The notes under the pieces are model-generated. The model did no database searches. It was not told the DNA's origin and saw only the letters and a program-made list of their open reading frames with translations. 38,499 nucleotides of DNA from an uncultured Prevotella sp. (GTDB lineage Bacteria; Bacteroidota; Bacteroidia; Bacteroidales; Bacteroidaceae), in NCBI GenBank assembly GCA_937877685.1, contig CALFGU010000182.1:1-38499 (forward strand), given 5' to 3'. Positions 31,179-38,499 of the stretch are shown here, piece after piece. Within the stretch, counting starts at the first letter, position 1. The number at the start of each line of letters is the position of its first letter. Both the position numbers and the translations under genes were made by a program.

Positions 31179-32459
31179 TTAAGCGGGGTTTAGCATCCAT
31201 TCAAAGGCAGGAATGATTTGAATCCGTTTGTTGTCAATAATTACCTCTTCTTGATGAAAATCTGTTATGAGGAAAAGATTCTCACACCCTGTTTCTTGTG
31301 ACGTTGCGAGAAGTCCTCTCAACTCACGCTTGCGTGTTTTCTCCTTACTGATGTCATAGGACACTTGATAGATTTCTTGCACGACGTTGTTCTTACAAAC
31401 GACAAAGTCAGCCTCAAATCCAGCCACATTTCTGTAATAGTAAATGTCGCGTCCTAAGGGGCGGTTTCTTCGTAATAGTTCTATATAAACAAGGGTTTCT
31501 AATCGCCATCCGATATTCTCACCTGCAAATGCGTCTTGCCGACCGTCCATTAACGCAATATCAACGGGATATACCTTTTCAGCACGCATTCGCAACTTGC
31601 TCTTTGTGGAATATTTCTTCAATCCTAACAGCAAGTATGCCTCTTTCAGAAAACTGACGTAGTTATTAACCGTATGACTTGACTTTAAACCAACAATATT
31701 AGCGAGTTCGCTTTCATTAATGACAGTTGGAGCAACATTCATGAGGTGATGTGCCAGACGCTCAAAAGTTTCTGTAAATTTAATGTTATGGCGTTGTGCA
31801 ATATCTCGCTTCAATATATTATTAACAAGATTATTTACATAACGTGACTTATTCTTCTTGTTTAATAATTCAGGAAACCCTCCCTGTTTTATGTATTCAT
31901 CAAATGCTGCCCGCCTTAAAGCGATTGCTTTCGTGGAGACTGATACAAGGTCAATTCCTTTATAAGAACAAAAATCTGCAAATGAAAAAGGATATAGTTC
32001 TATTTGGTCATTACGCCCTGTAAGATGTGTTGCTAACTCTCCGCTTAGTAACTTCGCATTTGAACCGGTAATAAGAATGTGAATCCTCTGTCGTAATAAG
32101 CGATTTACAAACAGATGCCAACCTTCGACGTTTTGGATTTCATCAAGAAAAAGATACTTGAAATCACCATAAATTTTGTATAGAACTTCAAGTACACTAT
32201 TCAAGTCAGTCGCTTGTATATTTGCTAAGCGCTCATCATCAAAATTTACATACGCACACTTATCTAAATGAGGTTTAAGAGAATTAAAACACAAAGTAGA
32301 TTTCCCACTTCTTCTCACTCCAATAACAACCTGAGCTAAGTTACTGTCTAAATCAATTTGCTCTTCTTCTTTACGGGAACAAAGATTTGAATGTTGCAAA
32401 AAATATAACTCTTCCTTCTGTTCAAAAAGAGTTTGTTCTAAAATTCTCTTATCTACCAT
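31179..32459 (-). CDS. AAA ATPase with DUF4143 domain
   Basis: A 426-residue protein. Walker A is GVRRSGKST (47-55) and Walker B is YLFLDEIQNVEGW with Asp106-Glu107. Arg-rich sensor pieces follow (LLRQRIHILITGSNAKLL). The C-terminal half has the DUF4143 region, a winged-helix-like part (NESELANIVGLKSSHTVNNY) and a degenerate PD-(D/E)xK-like core (FEADFVV, EIYQVSYD). This family (AAA_14/DUF4143) occurs in many copies in Bacteroidetes and its role is not settled. The gene is preceded by a rare 32-bp-period motif array and appears to be a stand-alone transcript with its own promoter. Confidence 0.9.
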   Translation of the reverse strand: MVDKRILEQTLFEQKEELYFLQHSNLCSRKEEEQIDLDSNLAQVVIGVRRSGKSTLCFNSLKPHLDKCAYVNFDDERLANIQATDLNSVLEVLYKIYGDFKYLFLDEIQNVEGWHLFVNRLLRQRIHILITGSNAKLLSGELATHLTGRNDQIELYPFSFADFCSYKGIDLVSVSTKAIALRRAAFDEYIKQGGFPELLNKKNKSRYVNNLVNNILKRDIAQRHNIKFTETFERLAHHLMNVAPTVINESELANIVGLKSSHTVNNYVSFLKEAYLLLGLKKYSTKSKLRMRAEKVYPVDIALMDGRQDAFAGENIGWRLETLVYIELLRRNRPLGRDIYYYRNVAGFEADFVVCKNNVVQEIYQVSYDISKEKTRKRELRGLLATSQETGCENLFLITDFHQEEVIIDNKRIQIIPAFEWMLNPA

Positions 32460-32482
32460 AGTAATAAAACTTTAGGTTTTTG

Positions 32483-32515
32483 CAAAAGTAATAAAAATAT
32501 TTTCTTTAAACGCAA
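32483..32515 (-). promoter_or_regulatory. Probable promoter of the DUF4143 ATPase gene
   Basis: On the minus strand TACTTTTG (32483-32490) lies 24 bases before the start codon. A TTG at 32513-32515, 22 bases upstream, falls inside the first copy of the 32-bp-period motif. Confidence 0.55.
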
Positions 32516-32638
32516 TAAATCAGAGAATTTTATGTCTAGTAACGCAATAAAATGGATATTTTACGAATGACAAACGCAATAAAATAGAGTTTTCTTGTTT
32601 TTCTAATACAATAAATAGTGCTTTTTGGGGAGATGATA
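32511..32638 (-). repeat. Four motif copies at exactly 32-bp spacing before the ATPase gene
   Basis: On the plus strand CGCAATAA starts at 32511, 32543 and 32575, and the related TACAATAA at 32607, so the period is 32 bases each time. Three copies are followed by A/T-rich units without other similarity. On the minus strand the core reads TTATTGCG. The copy nearest the gene overlaps the -33 region. Thirty-two bases are about three helix turns, so the sites face the same side of DNA. Confidence 0.85.
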
Positions 32639-32640
32639 AC

Positions 32641-32695
32641 GTCAAAAAAGCGATTATGCCTCCATTTTAGGAGATACATAATCGCTATCTTTGAC
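32641..32695. other. Long imperfect hairpin
   Basis: Outer arms GTCAAA (32641-32646) and TTTGAC (32690-32695), main arms AGCGATTATG (32649-32658) and CATAATCGCT (32677-32686), and inner CTCC/GGAG pair over 55 bases. The 3' side also contains TATCTTTG, a possible plus-strand -7 box (32686-32693). Confidence 0.7.
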
Positions 32696-32869
32696 TTTGA
32701 TGACTATCTGAGAACTCGTAATCTTGGTTCAAGAGTCCGAAATCTAAATAGGTCATTACTGTTTCGGGACCACCAAAAAAGACTGCTTATTTTGTTTCCA
32801 CCGAATAGTGATACATGATGATGCGCATCTATTCTCTTGGAAATTTAAAGGTGGAAAAGTCGTTTTTCG

Positions 32870-32907
32870 GTCCCACTTAACGCGCGTTAAGTGGGACTTT
32901 GTTTTTA
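32870..32907. terminator. Perfect palindrome with plus-strand U-tract, next to the mutS2 stop
   Basis: A 28-base perfect palindrome (arms GTCCCACTTAACG, 32870-32882, and its complement ending at 32897) starts 18 bases after the mutS2 stop codon. The U-tract TTTGTTTTTA follows on the plus strand only. It could stop mutS2 transcripts by its stem alone, but its polarity best fits a plus-strand transcript. Confidence 0.75.
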
Positions 32908-32915
32908 CACATATA

Positions 32916-35453
32916 TTATATGAGTTCAACGACCGTAATGCCGGCGCCACCAAATTGGACATGCTCGTCATGGAAACGCATGACGCCAGTAGCGGTGCTC
33001 AAATATTGGCGCACAACTTGGCGAAGGGCGCCCGTACCTGTGCCATGGAGGATGCGAACTCTGGCTTGCCCCACCTGGATTGCGTCATCAATGAAATAAG
33101 ATACCGCCGTGAGCGCCTCATCTACGCGCATGCCGCGAAGGTCAATATCTTGCTTGAAATTGAGTTGCTTTTCGTGCATCGCGTCACGCGTTTCTTTGCT
33201 CACAAAGGTTGCAGCCTTTGTCGTGTTGTCTTCCTTAGGTTTTTCCGCAAGTTCAAGGCGGTTGATAGGAAGGGAAGTGTACATGCTTCCGAAGAGAATC
33301 TTGGCGTTTTTACCCTGTATGTTTTCTACGCGACCCACAGCTGTTTGTCCCTTGATGCGAACGTATTGCCCCACTTCAAGATGAAGTTTTGAGGCAGTGG
33401 GAGCAGGGATTGCGGGTGTCTCATTTTCGGTGGCAGATGAACCACTTGCTGAAGCGTCGCTTTGTTTCTGTTGCTCGCTTTTTGCTTGTTTGCGCTCCTG
33501 ACGGCGTTTGATTTTTTCGATTTTGCGGGCAATAATGCTCTCTTCGTCAGATGTTTGCGCGAGGGCTTCGCGGAAGTCAGAAAGTTCCTGTCGGATTTCG
33601 CGCGTACGCTCTTTTTCGGCCTGGGTTTCGCGAATTTCGCGGATGGTATTCTCAATCTTGGCGTTCGTGTCCTTAAGGAGTTGCTGGGCTTCCTCTTTTG
33701 CTTGCGCCATTACGGATTTGCGTTGTTGCTGGAATTGTTGCATTTCCTCTTCATAGCGTGCCACGGTTTCTTCCAACTGTTTTTCGCGCGAACGAATGGT
33801 TTGACGCTTCTTTTCCCAATACATCTTGTCGCGAACAATGTCCTGAAGGTACTTGTCGCTCATGATATAATCCTTACCAACAAGCTCTGAGGCGTAAGCA
33901 ATAACCTCTTCGGGGATGCCAATTTTGCGAGCAATCTCAACGGCAAACGAACTGCCTGGATTACCTACCTGAAGAATGAAGAGGGGTTGCATCTGAGCGC
34001 GGTCGTAAAGCATGGCGCCGTTGACAACAGCAGGTTCCTGCTCGGCATAATGTTTGAGGTTTTGATAGTGTGTCGTAATGATGCCCCAAGTGCCAGTCTT
34101 TACGAAGCGGTGGAGTATTCCTTCTGCCAATGCTCCCCCAATTTGGGGTTCTGTTCCGCCTCCAAATTCATCAATGAGTAAGAGACTACGAGGACTTGCA
34201 CCTTTCATCATCACCTTCATGTTGAGTAGGTGAGAGGAGTAGGTACTTAAGTCATTCTCAATGCTTTGCTCGTCGCCGATGTCGATAAATATGTCGGAGA
34301 ATATGCCGAGAGTGGAATTTTCACGTACGGGAATCGGAAGACCGCATTGCACCATGTATTGCAAGAGTCCCATTGTCTTCAAACATACGGACTTACCCCC
34401 TGCGTTAGGTCCGGAAATGAGCAGAATGCGTCCGTTGCGCAAGGTAATATCAAGCGGTTGCATTTTCTTACCATGGCGTTGGAGGGATTGCTGAAGCAAA
34501 GGGTGGTAAGCCTGACACAAATCAATGAGAGGTTCTTCCTGAACGCGGGGAACGATGCAATTAAAGGAGTCGGCAAAACTCACCACGGCGCGCAGATAAT
34601 CAATGTGCGCAAGGAAGTGTTGCGAATGCAACATTGCATTAATATGTGGGCGAATCTCGGCTGAGAGTTCTTGAAGAATGCGAATCACTTCGCGGCGCTC
34701 CTGTGCCTTGAGTTCACGAATCTTATTGTTGGCTTCGACTACGGTTGTGGGTTCAATGAAAACAGTCTTCCCTGTGGCCGATTCATCATGGACAATGCCA
34801 CGAATCTTGCGCTTTACGGTGGGCGAAACGGGGATAACGAGGCGACCATCTCGCAAAGTGGGCGACACGTCGCGCTCAATGTAACCCTCTTGTTGCGCCT
34901 GCTGGATAATGCTACGCAAAGAGTGGCTCAGCGTACGCGTATTTACCTCAATAGAGTGGCGAATGGTGAGCAGTTCCTTTGAAGCGGTGTCTTTCACCTT
35001 ACCGTATTTGTTGAGCACATTATCAATGCGCTGGATGATGTGAGGGAAAGATTGAACGTCGCCAGCAAGAGCGGCCAGAGTGGGGTACTTATGGTTGCCT
35101 TCTTCGCCCTCATTTTCATCGGAATCGCTCTTAGTGAAAAAATCAACCAAGGCGTGAACGGTCATGAGTGAGCGCTTGAGGTCAAAAAGGTCAACCTCTT
35201 CCAAATGGGTGCGTTCGGGGCGTAGGCGAAGCAGGGATTGGCGAACGTCGAAGAAGTTTTCTTCATACACGTCCTCTTCCGTCTCTACGAAACGCTGAAA
35301 CTCGGCCACTAATTTCAGGTTATGGGTCACCTTAGAATAGTCTGCCGAGAAGGTCACAAACTTTTCCACCCACTCGGTGCCGAGCGAGGAAATGCAGCGT
35401 CCCTTAAGCAGCGTGCGGAGTTCATCAAATGCTAGTTTCTTTTCTATATTCAT
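32916..35453 (-). CDS. mutS2: Endonuclease/anti-recombination protein MutS2
   Basis: An 845-residue protein. I chose the ATG at 35451-35453 because it gives the family start MNIEKKLAFDELRTLLKGRC and lies 28 bases after a -7 box; an upstream frame start would run into the promoter. The ATPase domain has GPNAGGKS (Walker A), DEQSIENDLSTYSSHL and LLIDEFGGGTEP (Walker B). A long coiled coil follows. The C-terminal Smr nuclease domain reads DLRGMRVDEA and HGTGTGALR. MutS2 binds branched DNA and in several bacteria splits stalled, collided ribosomes. All parts are present. Confidence 0.95.
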   Translation of the reverse strand: MNIEKKLAFDELRTLLKGRCISSLGTEWVEKFVTFSADYSKVTHNLKLVAEFQRFVETEEDVYEENFFDVRQSLLRLRPERTHLEEVDLFDLKRSLMTVHALVDFFTKSDSDENEGEEGNHKYPTLAALAGDVQSFPHIIQRIDNVLNKYGKVKDTASKELLTIRHSIEVNTRTLSHSLRSIIQQAQQEGYIERDVSPTLRDGRLVIPVSPTVKRKIRGIVHDESATGKTVFIEPTTVVEANNKIRELKAQERREVIRILQELSAEIRPHINAMLHSQHFLAHIDYLRAVVSFADSFNCIVPRVQEEPLIDLCQAYHPLLQQSLQRHGKKMQPLDITLRNGRILLISGPNAGGKSVCLKTMGLLQYMVQCGLPIPVRENSTLGIFSDIFIDIGDEQSIENDLSTYSSHLLNMKVMMKGASPRSLLLIDEFGGGTEPQIGGALAEGILHRFVKTGTWGIITTHYQNLKHYAEQEPAVVNGAMLYDRAQMQPLFILQVGNPGSSFAVEIARKIGIPEEVIAYASELVGKDYIMSDKYLQDIVRDKMYWEKKRQTIRSREKQLEETVARYEEEMQQFQQQRKSVMAQAKEEAQQLLKDTNAKIENTIREIRETQAEKERTREIRQELSDFREALAQTSDEESIIARKIEKIKRRQERKQAKSEQQKQSDASASGSSATENETPAIPAPTASKLHLEVGQYVRIKGQTAVGRVENIQGKNAKILFGSMYTSLPINRLELAEKPKEDNTTKAATFVSKETRDAMHEKQLNFKQDIDLRGMRVDEALTAVSYFIDDAIQVGQARVRILHGTGTGALRQVVRQYLSTATGVMRFHDEHVQFGGAGITVVELI

Positions 35454-35480
35454 TGTTGTGTTGTCTGCAAAGAATTCATG

Positions 35481-35488
35481 CAAAGTTA
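35481..35488 (-). promoter_or_regulatory. Probable -7 box for mutS2
   Basis: TAACTTTG on the minus strand lies 27 bases before the mutS2 start. No -33 box is visible. Confidence 0.5.
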
Positions 35489-35745
35489 CAAAAATAAAAC
35501 TATGTAGCGGGGATATATGCCCATAACCCACACAATATTTATATATAAAGAGGAAAAAAGGGGATTCCGCTTTATGAGGCGATGGGAGTGAGGAGGGGGA
35601 TAATGCGTGAGTGGGTTAGTCGGGAGAGTTGCTTGGGGAGAAATGATGAAGTGGTGGAAAGCGGTGGTGGGGATTGTAAAATAGGGGTAAATCCGTATCT
35701 TGTAGCATGCAGCTATTCTGATGCATCTGTGAGGAATAGAATTGC

Positions 35746-35814
35746 TCAAAACTAAGTTACTAATAAGAAAAACTAAGAGTAACTTAATTCGTCGTAAGTT
35801 ACTCTTAGTTTTTC
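35746..35814. repeat. 21-bp intergenic repeat, locus E, with a 20-bp inverted copy
   Basis: Direct units lie at 35746-35766 and 35767-35787. An inverted copy at 35795-35814 pairs with 35767-35786 over 20 bases around an 8-base loop. On the minus strand the hairpin ends in TTTTTC, so it may also stop transcription of the HsdR_N-like gene, whose stop codon is 36 bases away. Confidence 0.85.
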
Positions 35815-35850
35815 CTAATTCTATTTGAATAGTTCTGACTTTTATCTTAA

Positions 35851-36306
35851 TTACAAGTCCTTGAAATCGGGTACCTGTGGCAAGAATTCAAAGGAGTTTT
35901 GCTCGTAATTGATTTTGCAACAATAGTGGTGCAGTCCGTTTGAAACGATAAGGTAGTCGGCGCGGAGCACACTATTGTAAGAGGCAATCTGATAAAACAC
36001 CTCTTGAGAGATTTCAACGTGTGGGGCTTTGTATTCAAGGATGAGGCGTGGGCGCATCCCGATTTTGTCATAGAGAACCGTGTCGCAACGTCTGATATTG
36101 CCGTTGATGTTGATGCCTACTTCGTTGGCGAGTAACCCTGCGGGGTAGTGTCTGTGCTCAATGAGGAAGCGCGTAAAGTGTTGGCGCACCCATTCCTCGG
36201 GGGTTAGTTTGAGCCATTTGCGACGCAGGATGTCGAAAACGAAAACTTCGCCTTCTTCATTCTTCTTTAATTTTATGTCGGAGGGGGGCAGGTTTAATGG
36301 AATCAT
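35851..36306 (-). CDS. HsdR_N-type nuclease-fold protein
   Basis: A 151-residue protein starting MIPLNLPPSDIKLKKNEEGE. The ATG at 36304-36306 is preferred because the -7 box lies about 40 bases upstream; an in-frame ATG at 36348 would overlap it. The sequence matches the stand-alone HSDR_N_2 family (N-terminal domain of type I restriction subunits): RRKWLKLTPEEWVRQHFTRF, then NIRRCDTVLYD (Asp) and LILEYKAP (Glu-x-Lys), the PD-(D/E)xK core. No methylase or specificity gene is near, so it is not a complete restriction system. This lone form is common in Bacteroidetes; its role is unknown. Confidence 0.87.
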   Translation of the reverse strand: MIPLNLPPSDIKLKKNEEGEVFVFDILRRKWLKLTPEEWVRQHFTRFLIEHRHYPAGLLANEVGININGNIRRCDTVLYDKIGMRPRLILEYKAPHVEISQEVFYQIASYNSVLRADYLIVSNGLHHYCCKINYEQNSFEFLPQVPDFKDL

Positions 36307-36347
36307 TTGTGTATTTTTGCAAGATAGTAGGACTTGTTGCCTGACCA

Positions 36348-36355
36348 CAAAGGTA
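36348..36355 (-). promoter_or_regulatory. Probable -7 box for the HsdR_N-like gene
   Basis: TACCTTTG on the minus strand lies 41 bases before the chosen start. No -33 box is visible. Confidence 0.45.
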
Positions 36356-36504
36356 CGAAATAAAGTGCATATACAGGTGCGTTTTGTGGTGAAGGTGAGG
36401 GTCGTGAAGCATGAAGTGGCTTATTGGAAAGTAAGACGCGTGGGATTGGAAGGGCAACTTGGTGCTCGAAAGTAAGAATAAAAACAAAACACATATATTA
36501 TATA

Positions 36505-37533
36505 ATGGCTCAAACGAAGCAAGTGACTCCTGCTTACGAAGACGTGGTTCGCGAGATTATGAACGGTAAGTTTCATCCCGTTTACTGCTTGATGGGTGAG
36601 GAGGAGTATTACATAGATAAGATTGCCGATTTGCTCCTTGAGAAATTGCTGACTCCCGATGAGCAGGCTTTTAATCTGTTTACGTTTTACGGAACAGAGG
36701 CTACGCCTGAGGCGGTGGTGAGTGCGGCACGTGGTTTCCCGATGGGGGCAGAAAGGTTGGTGGTGTGCTTAAAGGAGGCGCAAAATATGAAACAACTGGA
36801 AAAGTTGGAACTTTACTTTGCGCAGATGCAGCCAACTACGGTGCTCATCATTTGTCATAAGGGCGGGACTTTGGATCGTAGAAAAAAGTTGCCTGCTTTG
36901 ATTGAGAAGAATGGCATACTTTTTGAATCAAAACCCTTGCGCGAAGATCGCATTCCGGGATTTGTGGCTTCTTATCTCAAACGTAAGCGCCTCGCCATCG
37001 AACTAGAGGCCGCGAATATGATTGCTGATTTGGTGGGAACGAAACTGAGTAAGGTGGTTAATGAACTTGAAAAGTTGTGTGTCGGTCTTCCCAAGGGGCA
37101 AACGATGGTTACAAAAGACCATGTTTTGACTACGGTGGGCGTTAACCGAGATTTTAATATTTTCGAACTACAGGACGCGTTGTCGAAAAAAGACGTTTCT
37201 CAGGCAATGAAAATTGCACGTGTCATGGCTAAGGATGAACGCAATTTTTATCTTCCTGCCACACTCACGATGCTCTTCCGATTTTACTCGCAACTCATGT
37301 TGGCATATTATGCTCCCGAAAAAACTCCAATGGGTATCGCAAGTTGGTTGGGGATTCGAGATTGGCAAGTGAATCGAAATTACCTTCCGGCGATGAAAGT
37401 TTACTCCGGCGTGAAGGTGATGCACATCCTTTCGAAGATTCGAGAAACCGATGCGCGATGTAAGGGAATCGAAAATGGGGGAGCGACAAGTGCGGAACTT
37501 TTCACGGAATTGATTTATTTCATTCTTCATTAA
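36505..37533 (+). CDS. holA: DNA polymerase III delta subunit
   Basis: A 342-residue clamp-loader subunit that opens the sliding clamp. The start MAQTKQVTPAYEDVVREIMN is preferred over longer frames because family members begin just before the helix that ends in HPVYCLMGEEEYYIDKI. AAA+-like domain pieces (FHPVYCLMGEEEYYIDKIAD, RRKKLPALIEKNGILFESKP) and the C-terminal helical domain (NFYLPATLTMLFRFYSQLML) are present. It lacks a Walker A loop, as normal for delta. The dnaX gene, another clamp-loader subunit, lies at the other end of the window. No promoter box is seen in the 200 bases before it. Confidence 0.92.
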   Translation: MAQTKQVTPAYEDVVREIMNGKFHPVYCLMGEEEYYIDKIADLLLEKLLTPDEQAFNLFTFYGTEATPEAVVSAARGFPMGAERLVVCLKEAQNMKQLEKLELYFAQMQPTTVLIICHKGGTLDRRKKLPALIEKNGILFESKPLREDRIPGFVASYLKRKRLAIELEAANMIADLVGTKLSKVVNELEKLCVGLPKGQTMVTKDHVLTTVGVNRDFNIFELQDALSKKDVSQAMKIARVMAKDERNFYLPATLTMLFRFYSQLMLAYYAPEKTPMGIASWLGIRDWQVNRNYLPAMKVYSGVKVMHILSKIRETDARCKGIENGGATSAELFTELIYFILH

Positions 37534-37597
37534 AGGGAGGTTTGCTATACTATATTTTCCTTCCAAAATTGCGTATGTAAATCTTAATTTTGAAAGC

Positions 37598-37668
37598 AAA
37601 ATCAGACTTCAATTTTCTCACAAAAGCGAGTTGCAGAATGTGAAAAATTGAAGTCTGATTTTTTATGT
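37598..37668 (+). terminator. Large terminator hairpin after holA
   Basis: Arms at 37598-37622 and 37639-37663 (cores AATCAGACTTCAATTTT and AAAATTGAAGTCTGATT) pair over about 23 bases with one small irregularity, followed by TTTTTT-type sequence. It starts 65 bases after the holA stop codon. Confidence 0.9.
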
Positions 37669-38463
37669 TTCTTACTTCATAAATGTAAAAATGTAAATTA
37701 CATTTATTTCTAAAACTAAGGGTGGGGTGATTCTGTTCGTTTCATGCAGACAAAGTCGAGTTTTCTGTTTTATTCTCCCTGGAATGCCCTTTTTCTTGAT
37801 TTTTCTGCTCATTTTTCTAAATCACGAAAAAATGGCTTTATGTCTTGTAAATCTGTGTGTTAGGGGAATTTTCGCTTTTTGAGGTTTTATCAGAGATTTT
37901 TCTTCCGACATTCGCTGGTGTATGACTCAATTATGCCTTGTTTTGCCCCAGTTAAGGGGTAAAATTAGTGATTTAGCAAAATTTAACATTTGATTAATGA
38001 GATTTATGTTTTAAATCTACATAAATTACAAAACTATAAATTCGTATTTAAATACGATAAATCCTCGGGGTAATGTAGTTTATGATATGAAATTTACATA
38101 GTGTAATTTATAAATGTATAATGCGAATAATTGAATTTATAAACATTCAGTGTTATTTAAGGAGTATAATATGTTGAAAATCACCCCGTTAGCACGATTA
38201 GAGACTGGTTTTATGTTATAAACCCTTCTAATTTATGCAAAATCAGTAATAGGGTTTCTTAAAACATGTTTTATATGGGTTTATAATGGTAATGAAAATC
38301 AATTAGTAACGATTGTTAGATAGAGTTATTTATAGGCGAATTTCGGGGTGTTTTATTTACAAATTTCAAACGTAAATGGGCGACGGAAATTTACATCTAA
38401 ATTCTAAAATTTGAGGTGTTTTGATTTGTAAAATATTAATTTAAAAATTTATCTTTACAAATG

Positions 38464-38494
38464 TTGGTGGTGTCTGTAAAAAGGTTTAACTTTG
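38464..38494 (+). promoter_or_regulatory. Promoter reading out of the right edge
   Basis: TTG (38464-38466), 20 bases, then TAACTTTG (38487-38494), a near-consensus Bacteroidetes promoter. Transcription would start at about the last base of the window, so the gene lies beyond. Confidence 0.7.
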
Positions 38495-38499
38495 TAAAC

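Larger units (their letters stand above)
32460..32915. other. Intergenic region between mutS2 and the DUF4143 ATPase gene
   Basis: No credible protein gene. In order it holds the ATPase promoter, the 32-bp-period motif array, the 55-base hairpin and the strong palindrome after mutS2. The interval from about 32700 to 32907 could be a plus-strand RNA (see findings). Confidence 0.6.
35454..35850. other. Intergenic region between mutS2 and the HsdR_N-like gene
   Basis: No credible gene. The interval 35575-35700 is strongly purine-rich on the plus strand (for example GGGAGTGAGGAGGGGGATAA) and is followed by repeat locus E. A minus-strand open frame here (Pro/His/Ile-rich) is a by-product of that bias. 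Confidence 0.6.
37534..38499. other. AT-rich non-coding end of the window
   Basis: After the holA terminator no credible gene appears over about 830 bases. The sequence is strongly AT-rich with many TTTACAT and TTATAAA pieces. A 14-base palindrome CGTATTTAAATACG lies at 38043-38056. I see no DnaA boxes, so I do not call an origin. The interval looks like a long regulatory region for a gene that starts after the right edge. Confidence 0.6.

Noticed and set aside
32511..32638. CRISPR array
   Set aside because: The repeated part is only 8-11 bases, the period is 32 and there are four copies with no cas gene. It fits spaced binding sites better.
32724..32738. tRNA T-arm-like sequence (GGTTCAAGAGTCC)
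   Set aside because: No acceptor, D or anticodon arms can be drawn around it and no CCA end is present.
33462..33890. Plus-strand open frames inside mutS2, for example one of about 140 codons
   Set aside because: They lie antisense to the coiled-coil part of mutS2, where Glu/Gln/Arg-rich codons leave the opposite strand open; their translation is Leu/Phe-rich noise.
35486..35749. Minus-strand open frame of about 87 codons
   Set aside because: The product is Pro/His/Ile-rich, overlaps the mutS2 promoter, and results from the purine bias of the opposite strand.
35851..36306. Type I restriction-modification locus
   Set aside because: Only a 151-residue HsdR_N-like domain is present; there is no helicase part, methylase or specificity gene. 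The lone form is known in this phylum.
37670..38499. Replication origin
   Set aside because: The region is AT-rich but I see no cluster of DnaA boxes (TTATCCACA-type), and neither dnaA nor dnaN is near.

Overview
The window looks like a chromosomal segment from a member of the Bacteroidales (Bacteroidetes), possibly Prevotellaceae-like. The support is the gene content (C4 zinc-ribbon/Nif3 pair, sigma-54 regulator-LptE-TPR-SecG block, DUF1573, HU-SPOR protein, DUF4143 ATPase, MutS2), SPII-type lipoproteins, the near absence of Shine-Dalgarno sites, and repeated promoter boxes of the Bacteroidetes type (TTTG or TTG, 19-20 bases, then TAnnTTTG). The genus is inference.

Left core region (1-12.8 kb): start of dnaX, a DUF4595-like lipoprotein, the zinc-ribbon/Nif3 pair, a plus-strand block (sigma-54 regulator, lptE, TPR-like protein, secG), then mutY, a mannose-1-phosphate guanylyltransferase, a DUF1573 protein, ruvC, a small secreted protein and a PIF1-like helicase with an HRDC end. 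These are mostly housekeeping genes for DNA replication and repair, outer membrane assembly and export.

Middle region (12.8-27.1 kb): sixteen genes in a row, all on the minus strand, and the most unusual part of the window. Its left half is an envelope operon (YiiX-like cysteine hydrolase, M23 peptidase, CHAP-like amidase, a periplasmic helical protein and a membrane alpha/beta hydrolase). Its centre is a complete Ser/Thr phosphorylation set: two Hanks-type kinases, a PP2C phosphatase, two FHA proteins carrying zinc ribbons and an EF-hand-like protein. Its right half holds a membrane protein, an M15/VanY-like protein, a zinc-ribbon protein, a LytTR DNA-binding protein and a small lipoprotein. 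The two kinases share a 560-bp tract with no nucleotide difference, bounded by diverged sequence, which looks like recent gene conversion. I infer a phosphorylation-controlled cell-envelope module.

Right core region (27.1-38.5 kb): a lipoprotein and miaA, an HU-SPOR protein, a third zinc-ribbon FHA protein, a DUF4143 ATPase, mutS2, an HsdR_N-like nuclease-fold protein, holA, and a long AT-rich non-coding end that carries a promoter reading out of the window.

The non-coding sequence is unusually patterned. (1) A 21-bp tandem repeat family sits in five intergenic gaps of the two core regions and in none of the middle region. (2) Runs of 7-8-bp repeats lie directly before four start codons. (3) A 38-bp terminator that also supplies the -33 box of the next promoter occurs twice, identical, at 16.4 and 27.0 kb. 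(4) Four copies of a TTATTGCG-type motif lie exactly 32 bp apart upstream of the DUF4143 ATPase. I found no tRNA, rRNA, CRISPR array, insertion sequence, integrase or phage gene.
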